A stretch of DNA of 64,000 nucleotides. It comes from Planctomycetia bacterium. GTDB lineage: Bacteria > Planctomycetota > Planctomycetia > Pirellulales > Thermoguttaceae. Both the position numbers and the translations under genes were made by a program. The notes beneath the pieces were generated by a model. That model had not been told where the DNA came from. It saw only the letters and a list, made by a program, of their open reading frames with translations, and searched no databases. Shown one piece after another: positions 1 to 7,321 of this stretch (the first letter of the stretch is position 1; every line of letters begins with the position of its first letter). Where the stretch lies: assembly GCA_030527205.1 (NCBI GenBank), contig JAUNBG010000007.1, positions 1-64,000 of the forward strand. Direction: 5' to 3'.

Positions 1-46
1 CTTTGTATTCGATCGCTTTCGCTCTGTATTTTTCTTCGTATGACAT
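1..46 (-). CDS. Start of an IS630-type transposase, cut by the window edge
   Basis: Only the first 15 codons are visible, reading leftward from an ATG at 46: MSYEEKYRAKAIEYK. This resembles the opening of IS630-family transposases (first helix of the helix-turn-helix domain). The body lies outside the window, so intactness cannot be judged. A decayed IS630-type transposase lies at 2466-3105 on the other strand, which supports the family call only weakly. So short a peptide could be coincidence. Confidence 0.4.
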   Translation of the reverse strand, partial: MSYEEKYRAKAIEYK

Positions 47-544
47 AATAATTACATATCGACATTTCTTTGACCTTTCTTAAATTAATTTGCTATAACC
101 CTGGCGAGCATTGCCGGACAATCAGAAAGGGGCTTTCAAATGACATGATATCTAACCGAATGATCAAGAAACAAAAAATCGGAGTTTCCGGCTTGAAATA
201 ATCGAGAGTCGAAAATTTTGATTGAGGGGAATTTCACGCGTATAATAAATACGAGTCAGAGAAAAAGACCAGGGAACGCGTCGTAGACAAGTTTCCAACT
301 CGTAATTTTCTTTTGTGGCAGGTCGTAAAATATGCCTTTTAAATTATGGAATCGAAGAAGAAAATAAACGCCACGTCCTTCAAATCAATTGGTTTTGTGA
401 TATAATTAGAATTGATTGAAAGTTTGAGTTTTTTTGCCAATTCGAACGTTTTTTTTCAGTTTACGACGTTCTTTCAACCGGCGAATAAAAAAATGCAGGC
501 GTCAAACATATAAAATCCCTTCCTATAGAAACTTAGAGCGAAAC
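47..544. other. Intergenic region between transposase start and menA-like gene
   Basis: No convincing gene is seen. The reading frame of the next gene stays open upstream to about 434, but that stretch is rich in Arg, Phe and Lys and does not resemble the UbiA family. The region should contain divergent promoters for the left-edge transposase and the prenyltransferase; no clear -35/-10 pair could be chosen. Confidence 0.4.
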
Positions 545-1429
545 ATGAATATTGAATTGAAAAATTGGTTGATTGCAACCCGTCCCTGGTCGATTCCGGC
601 GTCGGCCGTTCCGGTGATTGCGGCGGGAGGCTGGCTTTATGCAACAGCACATAAGCTTCCTTGGGAGTTGGCTTTCGTTGTTTTGTTGAGCGCGGTATTG
701 TTTCAACTGGCGGGCAATTTAATCAGCGACTATTTCGATTTTACTCGCGGGGTCGATACTCTCGAAACGGCGGGATCGCGAACGCTTCCGGACGGAATTT
801 TTCGACCGCGAACGATTCTTTTGTACGGTTGTTTTGTACTGACAACCGCATCCGGACTCGGCCTTTTTTTGGCGATAAAAAGCGGGCCGTTTCTCTTTTA
901 TCTCGGACTGTTCGGCGTTGTCTCGACGTCTTTTTATTACGCGTTAAAATATCGCGGGTTCGGTGTTTTTTTAATTTTTATCGTATTTGGTCCCTGTATT
1001 GCGTCTGGAACGGAATATGCGTTGACAAGTCGTCTTTCATGGCCGGTGTTTTTGCTTTCGTTGCCGATCGGTTTTTTAACAACGGCCATTTTGCACGCCA
1101 ACGATATCCGCGATATGCCACACGACCAAACGGCGGGGATTCAAACCTTTGCTCTTTGGTTAGGGCGTCGAAACGCCGAACGATTCTATCGTTTTTTAAT
1201 CGCGACGCCTTATTTTTTGGTTGGATTTTATTGTTTCATTGGAACGCTGCCCTGTATGTCACTGTTGACGTTGGTCACAATCCCCCTTGCCAATTCGGCG
1301 ATTCGGAATTTGAACGATGTGGAAAAAATCAACAATCTCGATCGACAAACGGCGCTTTTGCAATCGGCGTTTTCTATCGTTCTGATAGCGTCGCTCGCGC
1401 AGAAGTTTTTCGAATCAACAGGAATATGA
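545..1429 (+). CDS. menA: UbiA-family prenyltransferase, probably 1,4-dihydroxy-2-naphthoate polyprenyltransferase (MenA-like)
   Basis: Integral membrane prenyltransferase of about 294 residues. MenA joins a polyprenyl chain to 1,4-dihydroxy-2-naphthoate in menaquinone synthesis. The first Asp-rich motif is visible as NLISDYFDFTRGVD (about residues 58-71) and the second as ANDIRDMPHD (about 185-194); in this family both bind the Mg-diphosphate of the prenyl donor. The N-terminal NWLIATRPWSIPAS is the usual MenA opening. I chose the ATG at 545 because the upstream in-frame extension is basic and unlike the family. The CPBP protease starts 4 bases after the stop, so the two are probably co-transcribed. 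No other men genes are in view, so another UbiA substrate remains possible. Confidence 0.8.
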   Translation: MNIELKNWLIATRPWSIPASAVPVIAAGGWLYATAHKLPWELAFVVLLSAVLFQLAGNLISDYFDFTRGVDTLETAGSRTLPDGIFRPRTILLYGCFVLTTASGLGLFLAIKSGPFLFYLGLFGVVSTSFYYALKYRGFGVFLIFIVFGPCIASGTEYALTSRLSWPVFLLSLPIGFLTTAILHANDIRDMPHDQTAGIQTFALWLGRRNAERFYRFLIATPYFLVGFYCFIGTLPCMSLLTLVTIPLANSAIRNLNDVEKINNLDRQTALLQSAFSIVLIASLAQKFFESTGI

Positions 1430-1433
1430 AACG

Positions 1434-2075
1434 ATGAAGAATCAAAAACAAAAATTGAACGTTGCGATTCTGATCGCATTTGTACTTTGGGGGGTGATGT
1501 TTTCTCCGTGGACGGCTTCACGAATTCCTTTTTGGCCCATGATGAGTCTTTCGGCTGGGATTTTATTGATGACGGCGTTTGGATTTCGACATGATTGGCG
1601 CGATCTTTTGCAACAGACGCCGCGTTCGAGATTGCGAACGTTGCTTTACGGTTTTGCATTGGCGGCTTTTCTCTGGGGAATCTTTTGGATTGGCGACAAA
1701 GCAAGTTCCTTTTTGTTTGGCTTTGCGTCTGGACAGGTCGATCATGTTTACACGCTCAAGGAAGGGATTTCCCCTTGGACGATCGGGTTGTTGTTGCTTA
1801 TTCTGATCGGCCCGGCGGAAGAGATTTTTTGGCGGGGTTATGTGCAACGAACGCTCGCGGATCTTTACGGTCCCAATCGCGCGATGTTTTTTTCGATCGG
1901 GGTCTACGCCTTAGTTCATCTTTTTTCGTTTAATTTCATGCTTTTGGCCGCGGCCGCCGTGTTGGGGTGCGTTTGGTCGTTCCTTTTTCGGCTTTCCCCT
2001 AAAACACTTCCGACCTTGATCGTCTCTCACGCTCTTTGGGACACGGCGGTTTTCGTTCTTTTTCCCTTTCGATAA
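1434..2075 (+). CDS. CPBP-family intramembrane metalloprotease
   Basis: A 213-residue multi-span membrane protein of the CPBP (Abi/CAAX protease) family. All three hallmark motifs are visible: motif 1 EEIFWRGYVQ (about residues 129-138) with the paired glutamates and arginine, motif 2 with His in HLFSFNF (about 161), and motif 3 SHALWD (about 199). In Rce1-type relatives these residues coordinate zinc in the membrane. Substrates are unknown for most bacterial members; roles in protein maturation, bacteriocin self-immunity or stress are described for some. It begins 4 bases after the prenyltransferase stop, so it is probably in one operon with it. Confidence 0.85.
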   Translation: MKNQKQKLNVAILIAFVLWGVMFSPWTASRIPFWPMMSLSAGILLMTAFGFRHDWRDLLQQTPRSRLRTLLYGFALAAFLWGIFWIGDKASSFLFGFASGQVDHVYTLKEGISPWTIGLLLLILIGPAEEIFWRGYVQRTLADLYGPNRAMFFSIGVYALVHLFSFNFMLLAAAAVLGCVWSFLFRLSPKTLPTLIVSHALWDTAVFVLFPFR

Positions 2076-2465
2076 ATTTGAAATCGCTTGAATTATTGCG
2101 TATTGCAGAAAAAATATCGGACGAGAACATCGAAACGATTGTTGAAATGCCGATCGTGTATTGTAAACGCCGGGAGCGGTTACCTATAAAGCGGTTACGG
2201 ATGGCAAAATCGTCGGCGGGGTTATTGTTGTAATTAGTCGTCCCTGAAAAAACCTCGTCACTTCGTAAAATACGGGACGCGACGCCGAAAAACGTCCGTC
2301 GAAAACGCAAGCGAAACGAACGTTTTTACTAAAAACGGCGAAAAACCTTGCGTTTTTGGAAAAATTTTACGCAAATCTCTTGAACAGGCGCGATTTATTT
2401 GCTATAATATCGAAGTCTTGTAACGTCGTCGCCTGCGCAAAATCGAAAACCGTCGAAATCCGAAA
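2076..2465. other. Intergenic region with inverted repeat
   Basis: No gene is seen. A weak inverted repeat is present: AAAACGCAAG near 2305 pairs with CTTGCGTTTT near 2346, with AACGTTTTT between. It could be a terminator for the two upstream genes or an end of the decayed IS630 copy that follows. The ends could not be matched to a complete terminal repeat. Confidence 0.3.
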
Positions 2466-3105
2466 ATGAAACCAAAATCTCAACCGTCGCAAAGTCAAAA
2501 ATTCCTTTTCGAACACTCGCTCGAAGAGATTTGCTATCCGAAAAATCGGAAAGCGTCCGAACGGCCTATCTGGAAGAAATAGAAAACGTTCCGAAAGAAA
2601 AACGGGTTTGCAGCGACGAAAGTGGCGTAAAACAACATCTTACGCAGAATGAACAAGAGCGTTGCGCGGCGAAAAAGTCGAGGACATAAAGCGAGGCCGT
2701 AAGTATCAACGAAGCAACGTTGTAGCGGCGCAATTTGCTGACGAAACAGGAAAAATTCTTCGCGTCGCGTCCTTTTGTTAAACGCAACTTGTTATACGCA
2801 ACATACGGACAGCGGACTTTTGGAACGCCGAATTCGCAGCGGCGATTGGTTCAAAACAACGTTTGTAAAAACCGTAAGATGTAGCGTAACGATTGTTATG
2901 GATAATGTGTCGTTTCATCGCCCTGAAAACTTCGAAATTTGGCGCGAAGACACGGCGTTAAAATTCAATTTCTTTCTGCGTATTCTCCTGATTTAATCCG
3001 ATCGAAAAGACTTGGGCTCAAATGAAAAAAGCTTGATTGAACTCGCGCCAAATGAAGAATCTTTATAAAACGCTATCCTGAGATTCTTTGATAAATCATA
3101 GCTAT
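2466..3105 (+). pseudogene. Decayed IS630-family transposase
   Basis: Fragments of one transposase lie in order but in different frames. From about 2531 the frame reads TAYLEEIENVPKEKR then DESGVKQHL, the first catalytic Asp region. A shift near 2660 gives RGEKVEDIKRGRKYQRSNVVAAQFADETG. After a stop near 2776 another frame gives TVRCSVTIVMDNVSFHRPE (the original frame reads MDNVSFHRPE near 2898), the second catalytic Asp. Further shifts near 2970-3000 give LSAYSPDL and NPIEKTWAQMKKA, the last catalytic Glu region. At least four frame changes or stops are present, so it cannot be functional. N-terminal coding is not recognisable and no terminal repeats or TA duplication were identified. Confidence 0.8.
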
Positions 3106-3112
3106 TGTTAAG

Positions 3113-3715
3113 TTAATACGCTTTGTCGATTTCGGAAGTCAGCCTTTTTGCGCAATCGAAGCAGATTTTTTTGCCGTTGACAGTTTGAAGTCGCGGTTCC
3201 ATAACTCCTTCGCCGCAAGTTTCGCAATGAATGGTTTTATGAATTCTTACCCGCTCGGGACATTTTTTATTGGAAACGGAAATGAGAAATAAATCGTTGA
3301 GATCGGCATTCATCATTCTTTGGATTGTTGCTTGTTTGAGAAGGAAAAGTTCGTTTTTCTGTTCTGGTTTCAATAGTTCCTGTTTCGCTCGAATATCTTG
3401 AGCAAAATCGGGATTTAAAACGATTCGTTTCTGTTTTTCGTCGCTTCTTCGGAAAAAAGTAAAGGCGACCTTTCCGATATCCCGAAAAATAAGATTGCCT
3501 TTTCCGAAAGTACATCCAATCAAAAATTGAATAGCGTCAACGGCGCACATATTTGTTTCTGTAACAACAATGATTTCTTCGTCTTCTGCCCGTCCAAATT
3601 CGAGAAGTCCCCATTCAGCGGCACGGATTCCAATCGTCAAGCCTGGGCAATGATGTCCATGAAATGCGATTGTTCCCTCGATTTGTCGATCTGTCAGCTT
3701 ACATTTTGATTCCAT
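3113..3715 (-). CDS. FmdE family protein (formylmethanofuran dehydrogenase subunit E-like) with C-terminal zinc ribbon
   Basis: About 200 residues. The N-terminal FmdE domain shows FHGHHCPGLTIGIRAAEWG, then ETNMCAVDAIQFLIGCTFGKGNL, both family hallmarks. The C-terminus carries CETCGEG...ICFDC, a four-cysteine zinc-ribbon pattern. Bacterial FmdE-like proteins occur in organisms without methanogenesis, often beside molybdate/tungstate-type or FecCD-type transporters, and are thought to bind a metal; their exact role is not settled. I chose the ATG at 3715 because AAAGGA precedes it by about 8 bases; the frame stays open upstream to 3874 but that part does not resemble the family. The FecBCD importer on the same strand ends at 4150, about 430 bases upstream, so co-transcription is possible but not shown. 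Confidence 0.8.
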   Translation of the reverse strand: MESKCKLTDRQIEGTIAFHGHHCPGLTIGIRAAEWGLLEFGRAEDEEIIVVTETNMCAVDAIQFLIGCTFGKGNLIFRDIGKVAFTFFRRSDEKQKRIVLNPDFAQDIRAKQELLKPEQKNELFLLKQATIQRMMNADLNDLFLISVSNKKCPERVRIHKTIHCETCGEGVMEPRLQTVNGKKICFDCAKRLTSEIDKAY

Positions 3716-4149
3716 TTTTTTTCCTTTGCAAATTTGGCAAGAATGATCAAACAGGCAATATTGGAACCCTTTCACGGGAACTTCGTCGAATTCAAGAAAT
3801 TGCGAGCCGCGGTTAAATAGACAGCGTTTTCCCCAATTTTTGTTATGATATTGGAAATTTTCGCGCAGCGACACGGCGGAAACGCAAAGTTGCTTTTCTT
3901 TTTGGAACTTCCGATTTCGTCGTTAATTTAAATCGCTTTAAAACGGAAGTTCCATTAAAAAATGTTCGTTTCCGCCGCTCGTTTGGGGAGTTTTTATTCT
4001 CTTCGCTGCGCGAAAATCCTTTTTTAAAAGGAATTTCGAACTCGATCGCGCAAAAGGAAAAAAACGCTGTGAACGGGTATCAATTTTGTTTGTCATCAAT
4101 TCTTAAAAACTGAAATTGTTGGGGTTAAAGTCCGAGAAGTTTGAGCGAT
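3716..4149. repeat. Intergenic region with GGAACTTCCG / CGGAAGTTCC inverted repeat and GCTGCGCGAAAAT copies
   Basis: GGAACTTCCG at 3904-3913 faces CGGAAGTTCC at 3944-3953. These match the tips of the miniature element found elsewhere but in the outward arrangement, as if the right end of one element lay beside the left end of another. The motif TCGCTGCGCGAAAAT occurs near 4003-4018 and, reversed, near 3856-3871. The same motif recurs at 10230-10265 and 10573-10590. I read this as remnants of one or two nested repeat insertions. No gene is seen. Confidence 0.45.
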
Positions 4150-4947
4150 TTACTGAATGGGAAACGTCTTTTTCGCTTCGTCTTCGTTATGAAGCTCTTT
4201 GGGAATAACGATTTTAACATTGGATGAATGTTTGTAAAGTTCCAATGGGAAATCGTAAACATTGGTCAGGATTTCATCTGTGACGTTTTCCTTTTTTTCG
4301 TCCGCAGAGAGTTTCCCGTTTTTAAGAAACAAGAATCGATCGGCAATACGAAATGCGTCATTCAGATCATGAATGCTCAGGATAACCATTGTTTTATAAT
4401 GATGGACAAAATGAGTTAAATGTCTCATCATTTCCAAACGATTTTTGAAATCCAAAGCGCTCATTGGTTCGTCCAGGAGAATCAATTCCGGTTCCTGAAC
4501 AAAAATTCGTCCCAGCGAAACTTTTTGCAGTTCGCCTCCGCTCAGACGATCAAGGGTTTGAAGAGCTTTTTCTGTTAAATTTAAACGTTTTAACGTTTTT
4601 TCAACCAATTGATAATCATTTGATTCTGGCGTCCATGACAAATAGGGTTTGCGTCCAAGCATAATGGCGTCAAAAACGGTCAAATCGGTAATGCCGGCTC
4701 GTTGAGGCATATAAGCAATTTTTCGCGCCAGGGCGTTGGAAGCCAATGCTTTAATGGGGATTCCATTTAAAATAATCTCGCCTTGCTGCGGTTTCAAAAT
4801 AAGATCCAGACATCGAAGAAGGGTCGTTTTTCCCGATCCGTTTGGTCCAATTAAAGCCGTTATGCTTTCAGGCTTAACCTCAAAAGAGATATTTGAGAGA
4901 ATCGGTTTGTCGCTGTAATGAAAGGAAAGATTATGAATTTTCAGCAT
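4150..4947 (-). CDS. ABC transporter ATPase, FecE/BtuD-like
   Basis: A 265-residue cytoplasmic ATPase that powers the importer encoded upstream. It shows Walker A GPNGSGKTTLL, Q-loop region MPQRAG, signature LSGGELQKV, Walker B LILLDEPMSALD and the H-loop ILSIHDLND. Length and motifs fit the FecCD-partner ATPases for iron-siderophore, cobalamin, haem, or molybdate/tungstate of the MolBCA type. Its ATG overlaps the permease stop by 7 bases, so translation is probably coupled. Substrate cannot be read from the ATPase. Confidence 0.93.
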   Translation of the reverse strand: MLKIHNLSFHYSDKPILSNISFEVKPESITALIGPNGSGKTTLLRCLDLILKPQQGEIILNGIPIKALASNALARKIAYMPQRAGITDLTVFDAIMLGRKPYLSWTPESNDYQLVEKTLKRLNLTEKALQTLDRLSGGELQKVSLGRIFVQEPELILLDEPMSALDFKNRLEMMRHLTHFVHHYKTMVILSIHDLNDAFRIADRFLFLKNGKLSADEKKENVTDEILTNVYDFPLELYKHSSNVKIVIPKELHNEDEAKKTFPIQ

Positions 4948-6011
4948 GACGAACCGCTCCTTTTTAAAAGCATTAACATAAAGACCGGAGCGCCAATAAC
5001 AGCAGTTAAAATTGAAACCGGCAGAAGTCTTGGAGCCAAAATGAGTCGGGCAACCATATCGGAAGCAAGCAGCAATTCGGCTCCCATAAAGAAGGAAAGC
5101 GGCAAAAGATAACGATAGTCAGATCCAACCAAAAGACGACAAAGATGAGGAATAACGAGTCCGACAAAACCAATAATTCCTAGGGAAGCAACGAGAATCG
5201 AGGTTAAAAGAGACGCGAAGAGCATTGTTAAATTGCGAACTTTTCGAACAGAAACGCCAAGACTGCGGGCAGTTTCTTCTCCCAACGATAAAGCGTTATA
5301 ATTCCAGCCTTGCAAGCAGAACCAAATCGAAGCAAAGGGGACGAAAATCGCCAAACAATAAATCATAGGCCAGGTTCCCCTTTGCGTATCGCCAAAGGTC
5401 CAATAAACCATTGCGGCAAGTTGTTGTTCTTCCGCAATATATTGAAGAAACATAATTCCGGCGCCAAAAAAGGCGTTTAATGCAACGCCCATTAAAATAA
5501 TGGTTTCCGTTTTGATATGTTTTTTTCCCGCTAAAAGAATAATGAAACCGGTCGTTATAAGGCAACTTATCAAAGCGCCAAGGGCAATCGTCCCATAAGG
5601 AAATCCTTTGTTTATAATCAAATGGTCAATCATTGCAATTTGACTGCCTCCCCCAACGACAACGCAAGCGGCTCCAAAAGCCGCGGCGCTTGAAATACCA
5701 AGAGTAAAGGGCGAACTGAGCGGATTGCGTAAAACAGCCTGCATCGAAGTTCCCGTTATCGATAATCCAGCGCCAGCCAAAATCGCAATAATGTTTTGTG
5801 GAAGCCGGGATTGAATGATTATGGAAACATTGGTTCCTTCCGTTTGAATTCCCAAAAGGATAAGAATAATTTGTTTTATTGGAATTCGAACAACCCCTAA
5901 GGAAATCGCGCAGCAAAATAAAAGGGGCAAAAAGGCGATTGAAAGAATCAGAATCAGCCATTTCCAACCGACATAACGTTTATATTGCGTAAAAGTTGAT
6001 GATTTAATCAT
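4941..6011 (-). CDS. FecCD-family ABC transporter permease
   Basis: About 356 residues and about ten hydrophobic spans, typical of FecCD/BtuC permeases. Family features visible include SRLPQNIIAILAGAGLSITG, QAVLRNPLSSPFTLGISSAAAFGA and, near the end, GFVGLVIPHLCRLLVGSDYR. I place the start at the ATG at 6011, where ATGATTAA overlaps the stop of the binding-protein gene by 8 bases; an in-frame upstream start at 6038 would overlap more deeply. It moves substrate across the inner membrane with the ATPase encoded next. Confidence 0.93.
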   Translation of the reverse strand: MIKSSTFTQYKRYVGWKWLILILSIAFLPLLFCCAISLGVVRIPIKQIILILLGIQTEGTNVSIIIQSRLPQNIIAILAGAGLSITGTSMQAVLRNPLSSPFTLGISSAAAFGAACVVVGGGSQIAMIDHLIINKGFPYGTIALGALISCLITTGFIILLAGKKHIKTETIILMGVALNAFFGAGIMFLQYIAEEQQLAAMVYWTFGDTQRGTWPMIYCLAIFVPFASIWFCLQGWNYNALSLGEETARSLGVSVRKVRNLTMLFASLLTSILVASLGIIGFVGLVIPHLCRLLVGSDYRYLLPLSFFMGAELLLASDMVARLILAPRLLPVSILTAVIGAPVFMLMLLKRSGSSC

Positions 6012-7149
6012 TAGTTCCGTCCAGAGGCAAGGTTTCACAAACCGGTTTGTTAAGGATCGTCAGAAATTTTTCTGGAAAAACGTTCATGAAGGAATCGTTC
6101 AGCATGAAACGGGAAATTTCATCCCATTTTTTTGCAAGATCAACGTCCTTAAATTGTTCCGGATAAACAGTTTTCCCGATGAACCATGCATTGGCAAGCA
6201 TTGCGTCAAAATTGGTATTATAACTGTTATTGGGAAGCAAAGGATAAAGCTGTTGATTTTGCAGAGCTTTCAAGGAACGATATATCGATTGATTATAGAG
6301 TTCCGTAAAACCGCTTGAGTCAGCCAAAGCGAGCGTTCCCAAATCAACGAAGAGAAAGTCGGGATTCCAGGCAAGAATCTGTTCCTTTGAAACCATAATA
6401 TGATTGGCGCGAAGGGTTTCCGATACAAGAGAGGAAGCCGGATGATTCAAATGCAACCAATCGAAGGGCGGATAAATTGTTGTTGTCGAGTTAATTCCGT
6501 GAGCGCCTCGATAGGAAAGTCCGCCCAGATAAACGGTTGGACGTTTTTCTTTTGGAATATTTCTGGTTCGTTCAATCAGTTCGTTGATTTGAGCGTCAAT
6601 AAAAGCAATTAAGGATTCCGCTTTTTCCTTTTTTCCCAAAATCTGCCCCAAGAGCCGAAGGGTTTGATTCAATTGTAACCGTTCATTTCCAAGATCGCCA
6701 TACGGAAGAAGAATGACAGGAATTCCAGTTCTTGCCTGAAGAAGTTGCGGATCAACTCCGGTTCCAGGATTGTCGACTCGAATAATCGCTTCAGGTTTGG
6801 GATTCATGTTCAACAGAAATTCAATATTATCTCGCCCATGACCTTCGCCGAAAACGGGAAGTTCTGCAAATTCCGGATGACGCAATCGATAAGTTGCAAA
6901 GCCGGAAGATTGTTTTTCAATCTGTTCAACAGCAAGAACTTTTTCCGAAGCGTCAAGATAAGAAATCAGACGCAACGCTCCAGAGCCGCTGCATACAATC
7001 GATTGGACCGGTTCCGTTTTTCCAAGCGATTGCCATTCGTCAAACGTTCGAATTGGTTTTCCTTGATTGATCTCTTGTTCAGAAAGACGATAACAACCGG
7101 TTTCCAAGAAAAAAAAAAAGCAAAGCCAGAATAAAACCATTTTTAACAT
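6004..7149 (-). CDS. Periplasmic metal or oxyanion binding lipoprotein, FecB/BtuF-like (TroA superfamily)
   Basis: A 381-residue substrate-binding protein, first gene of the importer operon. It begins with a hydrophobic segment followed by LETGC, a plausible though imperfect lipobox that would anchor it by lipid at Cys-19. The body resembles the group usually annotated as iron ABC transporter binding protein, with IVCSGSGALRLISYLDA, YLGGLSYRGAHGINSTTTIYPPF and SKEQILAWNPDFLFVD. Members of this group beside FmdE genes may bind molybdate or tungstate rather than an iron chelate. That is inference from context. A second in-frame ATG lies three codons in. Confidence 0.85.
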   Translation of the reverse strand: MLKMVLFWLCFFFFLETGCYRLSEQEINQGKPIRTFDEWQSLGKTEPVQSIVCSGSGALRLISYLDASEKVLAVEQIEKQSSGFATYRLRHPEFAELPVFGEGHGRDNIEFLLNMNPKPEAIIRVDNPGTGVDPQLLQARTGIPVILLPYGDLGNERLQLNQTLRLLGQILGKKEKAESLIAFIDAQINELIERTRNIPKEKRPTVYLGGLSYRGAHGINSTTTIYPPFDWLHLNHPASSLVSETLRANHIMVSKEQILAWNPDFLFVDLGTLALADSSGFTELYNQSIYRSLKALQNQQLYPLLPNNSYNTNFDAMLANAWFIGKTVYPEQFKDVDLAKKWDEISRFMLNDSFMNVFPEKFLTILNKPVCETLPLDGTND

Positions 7150-7321
7150 TCAACATTTGAAGCATAACATTCTTTTCTATTTTCAGCAATTCGACGTTCG
7201 TCAAATCAAATCGGAAGAGTATTGGACATTTTTAATCAAAAATCTTTATGAGCAACAGTTTTCGTTCTCCAAGTTCAAAAAGAATTGAGTCAAAAGGGAC
7301 CGAATTGCGATCAAAGCAAGG

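Noticed and set aside
661-1437. 258-codon frame inside the prenyltransferase gene
   Set aside because: Out-of-frame shadow rich in Arg, Phe and Cys; the other frame has both UbiA motifs.
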